Assembly (NCBI RefSeq): GCF_000972845.2
Contig: NC_040017.1
Span: 24,451,606 to 24,515,605 of the forward strand
Reading direction: 5' to 3'
DNA: 64,000 nt
Source of the DNA: Larimichthys crocea
Lineage: Eukaryota > Chordata > Actinopteri > Sciaenidae
Shown: positions 46,301 to 57,800 of the stretch, piece by piece
Layout of the letters: each line of letters starts with the position of its first letter
Position numbering within the stretch: position 1 is the first letter of the stretch
The notes under the pieces: model-generated
What the model saw: the letters and a program-made list of their open reading frames with translations, nothing else
Told to the model about the DNA's origin: nothing
Database searches by the model: none
Translations under genes and position numbers: made by a program

Positions 46301-48672
46301 TGTAGTGGAAATAAATCACAGCATGCGAATGATGTCTTCTTTCTAGTGCATGGCTGAACGGCTCAGCTCAGTCCACTGTTGGGAAGCTGGACCAGAAGAT
46401 CTCCAGACTCACAGGTCTGAACGTAAAGCATCCATATGGCGAGTACCTCCAAGTGGTGAATTATGGGATTGGTGGGCATTACGAGCCTCACTTCGACCAT
46501 GCTACGGTAAGTTGGTTGTTGTTTATCATGCTGATTATATGACTATACACCTTGCATTAATAATGATATATCAACTTTCTAATATTCCAGTCACCTTCAA
46601 GTCCGGTGTACAAGCTGAAAACTGGGAATCGAGTGGCAACTTTTATGATATACGTGAGTGAAGTTAAACCATCTTATGACCCCGATAGCAGCCAGAGGAT
46701 CTTGGACCTGTTTCCTGTTTTTCTTCTCTTTCCAAAGCCTTCATTAAAAACGCAGAGGTCAGACCTTTGCTATGAGTGCTGCAAGACTTTGGAACAAAAA
46801 AGATGTGACCTCATTACCTAAATTAGACTTTTATAGATATTCTGCTATGCAACAAACTGAAACCAAGCTCACTCTTAAATCTCTTGTGTGTCTGCTTGTT
46901 CTGCTCATTTAATCCATTTGACCTAATCTGTCATTTTTATGTTGTTCTTATTGTTATTATCATTAATAAGTGAACAGTTGAGTTAAATTGGATTGTGTTT
47001 AAAAACAGAATGGCTTTAATACAAGGCTTTGGCAACAGTGCAGCAGACAGAGTGGCTTTTCATAACATGAGCCCATAAACACAAGACACAACTCTGAAGG
47101 AATGTCCTTTTCCACAGCTCAGCTCTGTCGAGGCAGGTGGGTCCACAGCCTTCATCTACGCCAACTTCAGTGTTCCTGTCGTGGAGGTAAACACCCTGCT
47201 GATGTCTACGGATGAGCTTAAATCTGCCTCTTTTTGTCTTCCTGTCATTTTCAGCCTCGAGCTAGATTTATTTTCACCTCGCTCACATTCTCTTGTGCAG
47301 CTGTCAAAATGCTAAAAGGTCATGTCGAAGCAACAACAGCCGTGAGATTCTTTACCACAATACTGCTATTGTATAGTCGAGCCTCGGAGGAGGCGGCGGT
47401 TTATTCGGTTGATAAATGAGCTGCAGTGAAAGGTTTTCAGGCCATCCCTGGGGTTTTCACCTTTCTTTTTTTATTGAGATCACACTTGCTGGCTGTTCAT
47501 ACAGACAATAACAGAGCTTAGTAATATGATGAAAATGATCAATCAAACAGTTCAACTCCAGGAACTCTAGTACTTGAAATTCAGCTCTTCCTGAGACATT
47601 TAGACGATTGTCAGAAGAATAATCGTATATATTTTTGAGGGATGGCTTTTTCACCTTTATCTGATAGCAGTAGTTTAAGGCAGGCAGGAGAGTGAGAAGA
47701 AAGAAGCGGGATAACAAACAGCAAAAGGCCGCTGCACTAAGGACTTAACCTTGGTACATGGGGTGCATGCTCTATCTGGTGAGCTACTGGGGCGTCCCAT
47801 TTAGCTACAAAGGTACTTTTCTGGGTCTTAGTAAACTAAATTTCAAGAGTTTTGATTAAATCACTGTAAATTAATCAATTAAACCAGAAAATTATTGTTT
47901 GTTGCAACTTAAGTTGAGATCACGCAACTTTTCTAACTTACTGAAAGTGTTTTTTATTGTTTTTGGTCGCAGAAAGCTGCCATCTTCTGGTGGAATCTGC
48001 ATAGAAATGGTCAAGGAGACATGGACACGCTGCACGCTGGCTGTCCTGTGCTTATTGGGGACAAATGGGGTAAGAGCCAGTAGACTCAGTATGACGTGAT
48101 GATGCTGTCAAACAGGAGCCAAAGAAGTGAAGCAAATATGGAAAATACTGAGTCACATCAGTTTATCAGGCTTTGTGTTCCCTTTTTAAACAGATCAGGC
48201 TCTTTATGCATCATTATCATGGTCTGTCAGTCATCCGGTGCTTAGCTGTCCTGTTATACAGGAGCTAATGTACAAGAGCACATCTGTGCTGCATTATGAA
48301 CTTAGAGATGTTGCAGAGTGCAGTTCAGACACTGAGTGCTCATCTTGAAAGTTAAACATCTGCTGCCGGTTGGCCTGGACCATTAAATTGCAGAATGAAA
48401 TATGTGTTAGGGACACAGCTAAACTAACAGAAGGATGTTAATCATTGCAAAGCAGCTGCAGAAGAATTTGGTGGCTGTGGTGTTTCTAGCAACCGTATAA
48501 ATGATCAGAAATTAATGCGAAGGCTGCACTTTTAAAACACGATCATCCAACATTTGGATACCAAAAGATTTCTTGAAGATATATCTTTCTGTATGTTTCA
48601 GTGGCAAACAAATGGATCCACGAGTATGGCCAAGAGTTCCAGCATCGCTGCAGCCTGAACCCTGAAGAGTGA
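37373..48672 (+). CDS. p4ha3: Prolyl 4-hydroxylase alpha-3 subunit, complete
   Basis: ER enzyme that hydroxylates proline in collagen X-Pro-Gly repeats, using iron, oxygen, 2-oxoglutarate and ascorbate, with protein disulfide isomerase as beta subunit. Thirteen coding exons, all GT-AG and in phase: 37373-37563, 38586-38740, 38856-39079, 41501-41650, 41727-41778, 41872-42035, 42916-43092, 46132-46196, 46347-46506, 46591-46653, 47118-47186, 47973-48069 and 48602-48672. The product is 545 residues (human 544). It has a signal peptide of about 25 residues, an N-terminal dimerisation part, the TPR-like peptide-binding domain (VAYEQEDYYHSVQWLEES) and the C-terminal dioxygenase core. Iron ligands His441 and Asp443 (HFD) and His511, and 2-oxoglutarate-binding Lys521, are all present. 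The start at ATG 37373 gives the signal peptide. Confidence 0.95.
44037..44579. mobile_element. hAT-Charlie-type MITE in p4ha3 intron 7
   Basis: The left end TGGTTCTCAAACTGTGGTAC and the reverse complement of the right end (TGTTTCTCAAACATTTC) are the typical Charlie-like terminus. The 8-base flanks TTCTATTT and ATCTGTTT agree at six positions, consistent with an aged 8-bp target duplication. No coding capacity. Confidence 0.55.
47725..47799 (-). repeat. tRNA-derived SINE fragment in p4ha3 intron 11
   Basis: On the minus strand it reads GACGCCCCAGTAGCTCACCA, GATAGAGCATGCACCCCATG, then TACCAAGGTTAAGTCCTTAG, a head sequence I recognise from a common percomorph tRNA-SINE. Only the tRNA-like half is kept. 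Confidence 0.65.
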
Positions 48673-51600
48673 GAGGGGTGGAGCGATAGCTGGGCCCCTT
48701 GGAGTACAAGAGCCAGCCTCTACAATTGAGAGGCATGCTTGCAGGCTGAGAGAAGGAGGGAGCCAGAAAAGTGAGCACACATGCAGGGGAGGTGAGAGCC
48801 TGCATCTGTGATTGGAGCCCGGGGCCCCAGGGAGCCTGAAGCGTACAGTACCCCACTGCAGTGGACACGGATAGCACGAGGCTGAAAGGCGGGCTAGAAG
48901 AGGAGTGAGGCAGTTGGCAATCAGCCCCCAAAGGCCAAATGCTCTCTTCATCCTGCTGGCCAGTTCCCGCAGATGGAGAGAGGCCTCTGCCTTTGCACAC
49001 TGTGCTGGTTTCAGTTAACTGTGCAATGCTGTTTGCCTCCTGCTTGCTTTAAAAACTGACATATTTTGCAACCCTTCGCCTACACTGGGCCCATGATTGC
49101 AAATCAACACTGCTGAACTTTGTGACGACTTTAAAACATTTTTATTTATGATGTGTAGATGCAGGGGTTTACAAAGACGCCTCATGTGCCTAGATGAATC
49201 ACAGTGAAATGTGTTTAAAATGACACACAAAGCATCTAAGATTTTCTACTTGGTGTTGTGTTGCACCCAGAAATAAACTATTTTTGTACTCAAGTCAGTT
49301 TAAATGTGATAATGTCTCCATGACTTGCTTTGGTCGACACACAGGAGATTAGCAACAGACATTTGGTCTAAGTTCTTCTGCAATGGGTCATCAGACCTCC
49401 AGTTTAGACTGGTGCTATGAGTCAAAGGAACCATGTGGTCATCACTGCCTGTGTTTTAGTTTAGTTTGATGTAACAGATGATCCAGATCTGCCTCTTATT
49501 GAGTTTCGGAGTATGCCATTAATCATGCTCTGCAGGGCAAGTGATCAGGAATCCATGCGCTCCAGATTTCATGTCTGAACTCACACACCCATCGCAGTTT
49601 GCATACCACTCGGATATCTCAGATATCTGTGTCAAAGTAGGTCACAACCCATCTTAAAACAAAGTGAGGTTAGACTCACACGGTACTGAGGGGCCTCTAT
49701 ATGTGACCATGTTGGTCAACATCCTGCAGACTGAATGAAGGACTCTTCTAAAGCTGCGACAGAGTAATAATACCTCTGCCTTCCCACAGTGATATACGTT
49801 TTCATTCCAGCTCCCCACAGTGTACACAAACAGACGCGCTCTCCAAGCACACACTGACACAGAACATAGAAAACATACCAACCGGACGTATACTGGATGC
49901 ATGTTGTACATTCCTGGGTGCACATCAGACAGCAGGACTTGATTATCTCCATTATTTTTGGGGTTGATGGAGAGGAAGGGCTTGCTTTTCTGAAGCACTT
50001 AATGTTTTCATTGCAAGTATTCGTATGAGTATGTTTTTCAAGGCAGCAGAGTTTAATGTCGTCCAAGTTTAAATGCTTTTATGCAATAAAACCAGAAGCA
50101 GAAAATCAAAGTAATCTTTTCACAGCTCCGTCTCACAACCCGAAGCCGTAGTTTCCCAGAATTCAAAGAGATTTGTTCTATACACCCTCAGTGGCCCTCG
50201 CTGTTACCATGATAACCACAACAAACATGGCTGCAGAGGGACTTGTTGCTATGTCAGAGCATAGTCCAACCTACCTAAAGCACACATAACTCATCCATAA
50301 GTCTACATCGACACATTGTCAAGTACGTACAGTATTTCTGCACATTAAGAAGCAGGCTCTTTAACGCTTTGGGAACTTTTGAGAACCAGCTTTAGTTTTT
50401 CTCTTAAGAATTAGTGAGTGTGCACGACTGATGCAAAGATAGACGTGAACACGATGCTGACTGACAGAGAAGCTGGTTTAAGAAGTTCAAGGCAGAAATA
50501 AAAGAAACTCTTTAAAGGTTCAAGAAAGAGAATCACTACATACTGAGACAGCCTGATAAGTAATGGGAAGATCTGTGCTTCCCTCTGCTGGTGATGTCTG
50601 AGAATGCCTGTTTTATGAACCATTTCACTGCGTCGTTTTAATTTATTGCCTCTTTAACTTCATTGCCAACAAGCGTGTCATATAAATCCATTCAAAAGAA
50701 ATAATAGTCTAAATTATGATCTAAATGCACTTTTTGGTAATAAAAAAGAGAGAGAGAGCAAATATATATAATATATAAGTGTTTAAAAACAAAAGTATAA
50801 TTTACAAACCAATAGTTGAAATAGAATAGAATAGAAAGCTTTTATTGTCATTGTAAAACAGACATACTGTAAGCACAATGAAATTACAGGGGGCTTCAAC
50901 GAGGTGCAGGTCCTAATATAGGTAATAGTACAGTACAGACAAAGATAAAAACAAACAAACAATATAAATAGAAATGCAAAAATAAAATATAGATGCTATA
51001 CAAAGAAAACGGGGGTATTCATAAAAAGTGAATGCTGTATCTTGCAGAAATAAATGGGTAATAATTATAACTTATAAAATTTGAATAATATATCCAATAT
51101 ATAGCACAATTATAATTATTGATAGTTTACTTTATTGTACCTTGTGATAATAATAATTTGTCTTTTTTTTCTATATAAATTGCTAGGTAGCTTGTAAATT
51201 TCACTAAAGAGATTAATCAAATCTTGTTTTTATCCATAATAACATTTTATAATTCATTTGTTTATTATATTTTGTATTATAAATAAGTAAATAGTCATTA
51301 AATGTATCCAATTAATATAGTAGAGGAAGAATCAGAATCAGAAATACTTTTTTGTTAATCGTTAACAGCTCCCAAACTGTAAGTGATAGCAAGAAAACAC
51401 AACTTTAACACTATACGCCTATACAATATCCTATTTTAACACTATATACACATGTATAAATAACAGTTAAATAAAAGATTATAAAGAATTTAGTCTTTAG
51501 AATACACTGATTGTTAAAGTGCAGTATGCATGTGTACTAGTACTATATTTTAACTGTGGTGCAGTATAGACATAAAGTAGTATATAAAATGACTTGTGTC

Positions 51601-51819
51601 CATAACAACAACAAAGTGAACTCAGTTTCCCAGAATGCCTCTGTGCCAAACAGCGGCAGCAGAGGCGGCACGTTCGTACTCGGTTGCTCGGAAACGGTTT
51701 TTCGCGCTGCGGTTTGTCTGTGTCAGTGTGTGTGTGAGTGTTTACACGGATTATTAGTGAGAGACATCATGTCTCCTGCTGTAGCCAGGCCGTCGCTCAG
51801 CTCCTGTGCTCACTGAGGG
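48673..51819. other. Intergenic between p4ha3 and c2cd3
   Basis: This should contain the p4ha3 3' UTR; AATAAA at 49272-49277 is a candidate poly(A) signal. The minus-strand frame at 48512-49000 overlaps the last exon and looks spurious. No exon resembling PPME1 is visible. Repeat-like pieces: 50820-51050 (TTTTATTGTCATTGTAAAAC start) and 51325-51555 (AATCAGAATCAGAAATACTT start), both common fish repeats. The c2cd3 promoter occupies the last 200 bases. Confidence 0.55.
51683..51695 (+). promoter_or_regulatory. Possible RFX X-box in the c2cd3 promoter
   Basis: GTTGCTCGGAAAC resembles the two RFX half-sites (GTNRCC and RGNAAC) with a one-base spacer, about 125 bases before the start codon in a CpG-rich stretch. 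RFX factors control many ciliary genes, which fits c2cd3. One half-site deviates, so this is only a candidate. Confidence 0.3.
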
Positions 51820-54800
51820 ATGAAGAGCCGCCGGCAGAGGACGGTGAAGGCGGGAACCGGCAAGAAGAGAGGTTAGCCTAGCTTAGCTTAGCTTAGCTTA
51901 GCTTAGCTTAGCATGCTAACAACAACGTTAAAGTCAGCTGTCACTTTAGCTCCGTGTGTTAGCCCGCAGGATAAACACTGTCTCTGCTTCCTCTGTTTGT
52001 AGTTTCTAAACACTGTCTCTGCTTCCTCTGCTGTAGTTTCTGCCTCTGCAAGCATTTGTTTATTAACTCGTGAACACTGGCGGAACAAGTAACGTTTCTC
52101 CTGCCTTTAAAAGTAGTAAATACTGCAAGAAATACTCAAGTTACAAGTAAATTAAAAGTAAAACTTGAAGTACTCATTATGTAGAGTTGCCCTTTTCAGA
52201 ATAATGTTATGTTATGGGATTATTAACATGTTAAACTGCAGCTTAATACATAATAATCTATTATTCACTATATTTAGTGTTTTTAATCTACAAGTATTTA
52301 AAGCTATCATGAACACAGTGGATTAAAAAGTACAATGTGTAGAAGTATAAAGTAGCAGACTTATTAGTACTTGAGTACTTGTACTCACAGTAAATGCTGT
52401 TTTATCACACTTTTTTTCAAACTTTTATATCTATTTATTGAGTTTTCAAACATATATTTATCATATTTATACTATTTATATCTTCCAGACTTGCCACTGT
52501 CTTTTCTTGGATGTCTTTCAGCTTGTATATATATATATATTTTAAATCTTTTACTTATATTTTATATTTCATGTTTATTGCTGTTTGCACCTGGATAAGA
52601 GGGAAACGCAATTTCAGTTCTCTGTTTGTCCTGTGCATATAGCAGCATTGATAATAAAGTTGACTTCAACTTGAACATAATAATCTATTATTTACTATAT
52701 TTAGTGTTATTAATCTAAATCTACAAGTGATTAAAGCTATGAACACAGTGAATTAAAAAGTACAATATGTAAAAGTATAAAGTAGCAGACTCAATTGTAC
52801 TTGAGCAGAGTACTTGTACTCACAGTAAATGCTCATAATGCTGTTTTATCACTTTTTTTTCAAACTTTTATCTATTTATTGAGTTTTCAAACGTATAGTA
52901 TTTAGTCGTAACAAATCCAGTTTCAAGTTATTACAAACCCAAGAACAAATAAAGACAACAGACAAGACACCTGTGTAGAAGTAAATAAATAAATAAAGTA
53001 AAAACATCATCAATCAGAGTTGGGCATTATAAAAAATATCCTAGTTATTATACCAGCTGATATCCAGTTTAAACCTGACTCATAGTTTTTTGGTTTGTGT
53101 GTTGACTTTACCATAATCAGAAATATCTCTAGTCCCCAGCGATGTGTCCCCCTCCACCAGCCTCCCTCCTCTGGTCGAGGGCCAGCTAAGATGCTTCCTG
53201 CGGGTGACGTTAAGCCGGGTGCTATGGACCGTCCACAAGCCTCCGTCTACAACGTTTGTCAGGCTGCGCTGGTGGGGGGAGTCCTCCAACGGGACACACT
53301 TCATCCCGAGGGATGGATCACAGCAGTCCCAGAAAACCATCAAGACCACAGCTCGGTTCCCCATCCGCTGTGGGCCGAAGCAGTTCACCTCATATCTTAC
53401 AGGTAACCAAGAGTCGTCGAGTTTGTTTTGAGTTTGATGTTTTAAATCAAACACTAACCTGTCATTGATAATCACAGACATGGGCTCTCTGGTACTGGAA
53501 GTTCTGACAAAACTGGATCATTTGCCGATCGCACGGGCTCAGGTTGCAGGCATCTCTCGTCTCTCTCTGTCACACCCCATTAGTGGATTTTACACCCTTG
53601 TATCTCCGACGTCTGAGAAGCTGGGAGAGTTACAGGTGAGTGGAAACAAACCATCGAAAACTACCTTTGATACTTTTATTAAACACAACCTTGAGTCTGC
53701 ATCTTCACTTTTACTTCCACTGTCTCAGGTTTCACTTAATTTGGAGGCTCTGACTGAAGCCTATGACAGCAGCAGCTCAGGTCCCACAGATATCAGCATT
53801 GAGGTACCACAAGTCACCACACTGACTGTACCATCGCAGCCCAGATCGCTCTCAGCAGGCAGTGGGAAAGAATCAGCGGGAGGCAGCAGTGGAAACACAC
53901 CAAGGTTTGAAAATGACTGTTCATGATCGAATGCTCTTTTGTAAGAGCTCACCAGTAACTCTGAGCATAATAATCTTATATTGTATATTACTGTGATATT
54001 TTCAGAGGGAAAGACCACTTATATTTCCAAAATGCCCAAAGAAACAAAGAAGAGTCTCTGGAGAATCAGATGCCGAGAACAGACAGACCTCAGAACAGTC
54101 AAACAGCTCTGAACCCTTCAAGCCAGGAACCAAGTGGCCAAGCAAGCAGTGATATCCTCTCAGGTTGGTAACAGCACGTTTACACACCCAATGTTCATAA
54201 CCACAACCACAGTGTTTGTTAACAAATGTCCAACATCTTTTGTTTTCGAAGTTATTCTAGAGCGTGGAAACAAGCTGAGAAATGCTATGGTGATATCAGC
54301 CTTGAAATGTGACACGGATTCTGGCCCAGCTCTGAAAGACACCCCTCTCCCTCTCCCAAAGGATAACGTCCTGCCTCCATCTAAGTCAGTCCTCAGATGT
54401 TTGTAAAACATTTTAAAATGTCGTGATGCACAATCTGTAATACTTTATTCCTTCACCTGCAGGCCCTTCCCTCCTCCTCCCTCTGGGATGTTTCTTCAAA
54501 ATATTCTTCATGCTGATTCAGCTCTGAAGCGCTCTGATGAAGCTGCTGTAATCCCAGACTGTGACTTCGACTGTGCTGCTGACATGGATAACAGAGCTGT
54601 TGATTTGCTCCTCGGCAGGTACCGATGTGCATATTTATTTCCATATTTGAAAATGTAAGCATTCCCCCAACTTTCTTTCCTTACTTACTTTTTAAACTTT
54701 TTTTTTTTAGCTTAAACACCTCTCCTCTCCCTCTCTGGGATGTCGAGGACTCTCTACCTGAATCTCTGTCTGGTCACAGCAGTGTGTGTGGAGACAGTGA

Positions 54801-57800
54801 GCTCAATGATCCACAGTATGATCAGAGCTTACTGGAGAATTTGTTCTACAAAACTCCTGTAAGTAAACTGTGAGTGGAAAACATGTTTTATGTGTAATAT
54901 CAGTGTCATTTAAACCTGTTATTTGTCCGTCAGGTGTCAGATATCAGACCAAATGACACTGAGCCCTTGAGTGAAAAACAGCTGACACAGTCTGGACCAA
55001 AGATTAGTGGAGGGTAAGGACCTTTACATGCCCCTTAAGCTCCATGCTGCTTGGACAGTAAACAGCAAAAAGCTTCTTTTAAAAGATCAGGTGGGGGTTG
55101 GGTGCATGTGAGTGTCAACCAATTATTCTCATTCTTTCAAAGATGACGGTCTGATCTTGATTCAAAAGGGCATATCTTCACCAAAACATCCTCTAATAGA
55201 TTAAAATCTGTGAATAAGCTCATTACAAAGAATAAAAAAGGAAACTGACAATGTTAACAAACCACTTACATGTGATCCAGTCCGAATTCAGAGCCTCAGA
55301 GGTCTACAGACGCTGGTGGGATTCCTCCTGGCCTGAGCACAGAGCAGCTGACTTTGCTGAGTTTGATCCGGCTGGCGAGAGTGAGCGTCGACTCGCTGGC
55401 TGTATCTACAGGCAGTACCACACAGAGAAAGACCTTGAGTAAAGGGAAACCTCCACGACCATTAACCAGCAAGAAGTGGTAGGCAAAACATTATTATTAC
55501 ATTTCTCATTTTAAAAACAACATTGTCATTATGAGTAATTAAATGCTGTTATGTCTCCTGTCTTTTTTTATTAGCACGTATTTTATTGAGTACGTGTTCC
55601 CGGTGGCTTCCACTTCCAGTCGACATGATCGTAGCAAGGGTGGAGATGGAGAGGTGACCAGAGCTGTTTCCAGTAAAGTCACAGGAGGAGGTATGACCCG
55701 TTAGAATAAAACAGTTTTCTTTTATTAACCTGAACAAAAATACTTTGGTTTGTGGCTGTATCTGACACTCTTCTGTGTTTTTTAGCGGTGAAGTTCCAGC
55801 AGCACTCCGTCTTTGCTGTCCACCTCAACGCTGCAACAGTTAAACAGTGGTGGGGAACTGATCTGACTTTCAAGATTTACTCACGAAAGAGCGACCAGAA
55901 GAAAGTAAGGACGAAACATCACTGTCTTTACTGGTTAAAATCAGTTGGCTATTGTTTTCTGGGTCTCTCCTGTATTCTTTGACAAAGGCGTACCTGTATT
56001 AAATTAAGTTGTTCTTCTGGTAACGATAAATTATAAGGTTCGTCTGTTGAAGAAATTAAGTGCTGGTGATGACTTCAAGCTTCTCTTGTTGCAGCCTGTT
56101 CTCATCGGTAAAGCGGTTCACCCACTGCGCTGTCTGCTGCAGAGCCAGCGGCTGAGTCAGTGTGTCGTCTTACCTGTGCAGAGCGAGGAAGGAAACTGTG
56201 AAACGCAGGAAGTAGGACCTCTCAAGGTGTCTCTAGAACTTACTACAGACAACAAAGATTTCTCCTCTAAAAGCAAGGTGGCATGGAGAGACAAATCGCC
56301 TGCGCAAACTGTACCCAGTCCACAGAGAGAGGCGAGCCCCAGACCTCAACATGCTGACGTTGGCAGGGAGGAGATAGCAGCTGGCTCTTTAGAAGATTCG
56401 AGGCTTAATGCTTGGAGTCCTCAGAAACCCACAAAAGAACCAGCTCCCCACCCCATTCTCCACACATCTCCTCATAGATCCCAGCAGCATGTTGAGGAGG
56501 ACCCTGAGGTCTTGCTGCACACCTTACTCATGGTGCCAGACGGAAAGAACTTCAGTAGTGGGTCCAGTCAGGCTCCAAACGTGTACTTGAACTGTAAACT
56601 CTTTTGGTGCGATGAGATGGCGAGGTCTGTCATCAGCTGGGGTCAGGCTAACCCTTCTTTCAGTTTTGTTCAGGTAAGCACAGGAGATCAAGTTTTCTAA
56701 CCGAATTGTATACAACAAGTATTATCAAGCAGAATCCTGCTGTGACCTACTTAACTGTTTCTGCATCTTTTGTCTCAGGTGACTCCTGTTGCCTTAACAA
56801 CTAAGCTGCTGGAGCGGATGAAGAATAATGTGATGGTGATCGAGGTGTGGCAGAAGACGGGAGGTTCGGGACAGGATCGACTGCTCGGCCTCGTTAAATT
56901 ACCTCTTCACCAATTCTACATGTCGTTTAGGCAAGTCGTGGAAAGACTATACTTTAAGAAAAGACTGTAGATGATCACCAAATATTAAGTGATCTTAAAG
57001 AAGTTGAAGTTGACTGATCGATGAATCGAGAAAATAAACTGCTAATGATGATTATCAGAAAACATATTTAGATTTTTTTATCTGGATCATTTTCATCCTG
57101 TTTTATTTGACCTGCCCTCTGGGAGGCGCCATTGTACACCTACAAATAGAATAATACTTTTATCCAACATACACGAGTAACAAAAGGAAACACTGGGAAT
57201 TTTCCATCACTGCACAGACCTTGTATGAGTGGACTAAAACAAATCTAACTCTTTTTTTTTTCTCCCTTCCAGGGATCCAAAGATCGCCCACCTTCTTCTC
57301 CAGGCACAGTACCCAGTTCTAGGGGTGGACTGCTACATGCCGGTCATTGACGTGTTCTCAGGTAGTTGTAAAGGAAACCTCCGGGTTGTTTTGGCTATGG
57401 GCCGATCGGAGCAGATCGTTTCCCTGCAGCACACGAGGGATGAAGAATACGACTCTTTATCTCATCTTGTGAGGCCAGTTCATCTGCTTGATCATCAGCC
57501 ACATGCACAAACAAAGGTCATTGTTAAATTTGACTTCATGTTTTTCTGTTTGTTCTTGTCACAGGCCTGTGATAACACCCTGTGAGGCTGTTTATAGAAA
57601 AGTTACACGCTGCCTGTGTTGACAGGACGTGAAGTCCTTTTGACCTCCTCTCACTGTGTTTCTCCTTCAGGCGACTGCGGCACGACGGGAAACGATGAGA
57701 GAGCATCTGTTTGTGATAAAGGTGGAGAAGGTAAATGGGCTGACACCTCTGCAGTCCACGGTGTGGGGTGAAGCTGACTGCTACGTCCAGTACAGTTTCC

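Noticed and set aside
46606..46821. 71-codon plus-strand frame after p4ha3 exon 10
   Set aside because: The first 16 codons are the exon itself; the rest is intron, perhaps a worn retroelement tail, with no conserved product.
48512..49000. 162-codon minus-strand reading frame
   Set aside because: It overlaps the last p4ha3 exon on the opposite strand, is rich in Ser, Pro and Leu without domain features, and has no splice or promoter support.
55143..55200. Possible extra c2cd3 exon after TTTCAAAG
   Set aside because: Entering there in the required phase hits TGA at once; the acceptor at 55280 gives a phase-matched, conserved exon instead.
55251..55442. 63-codon frame starting MLTNHLHV
   Set aside because: This is the wrong frame over c2cd3 exon 10; the correct frame gives the conserved [17 protein letters not shown] block.
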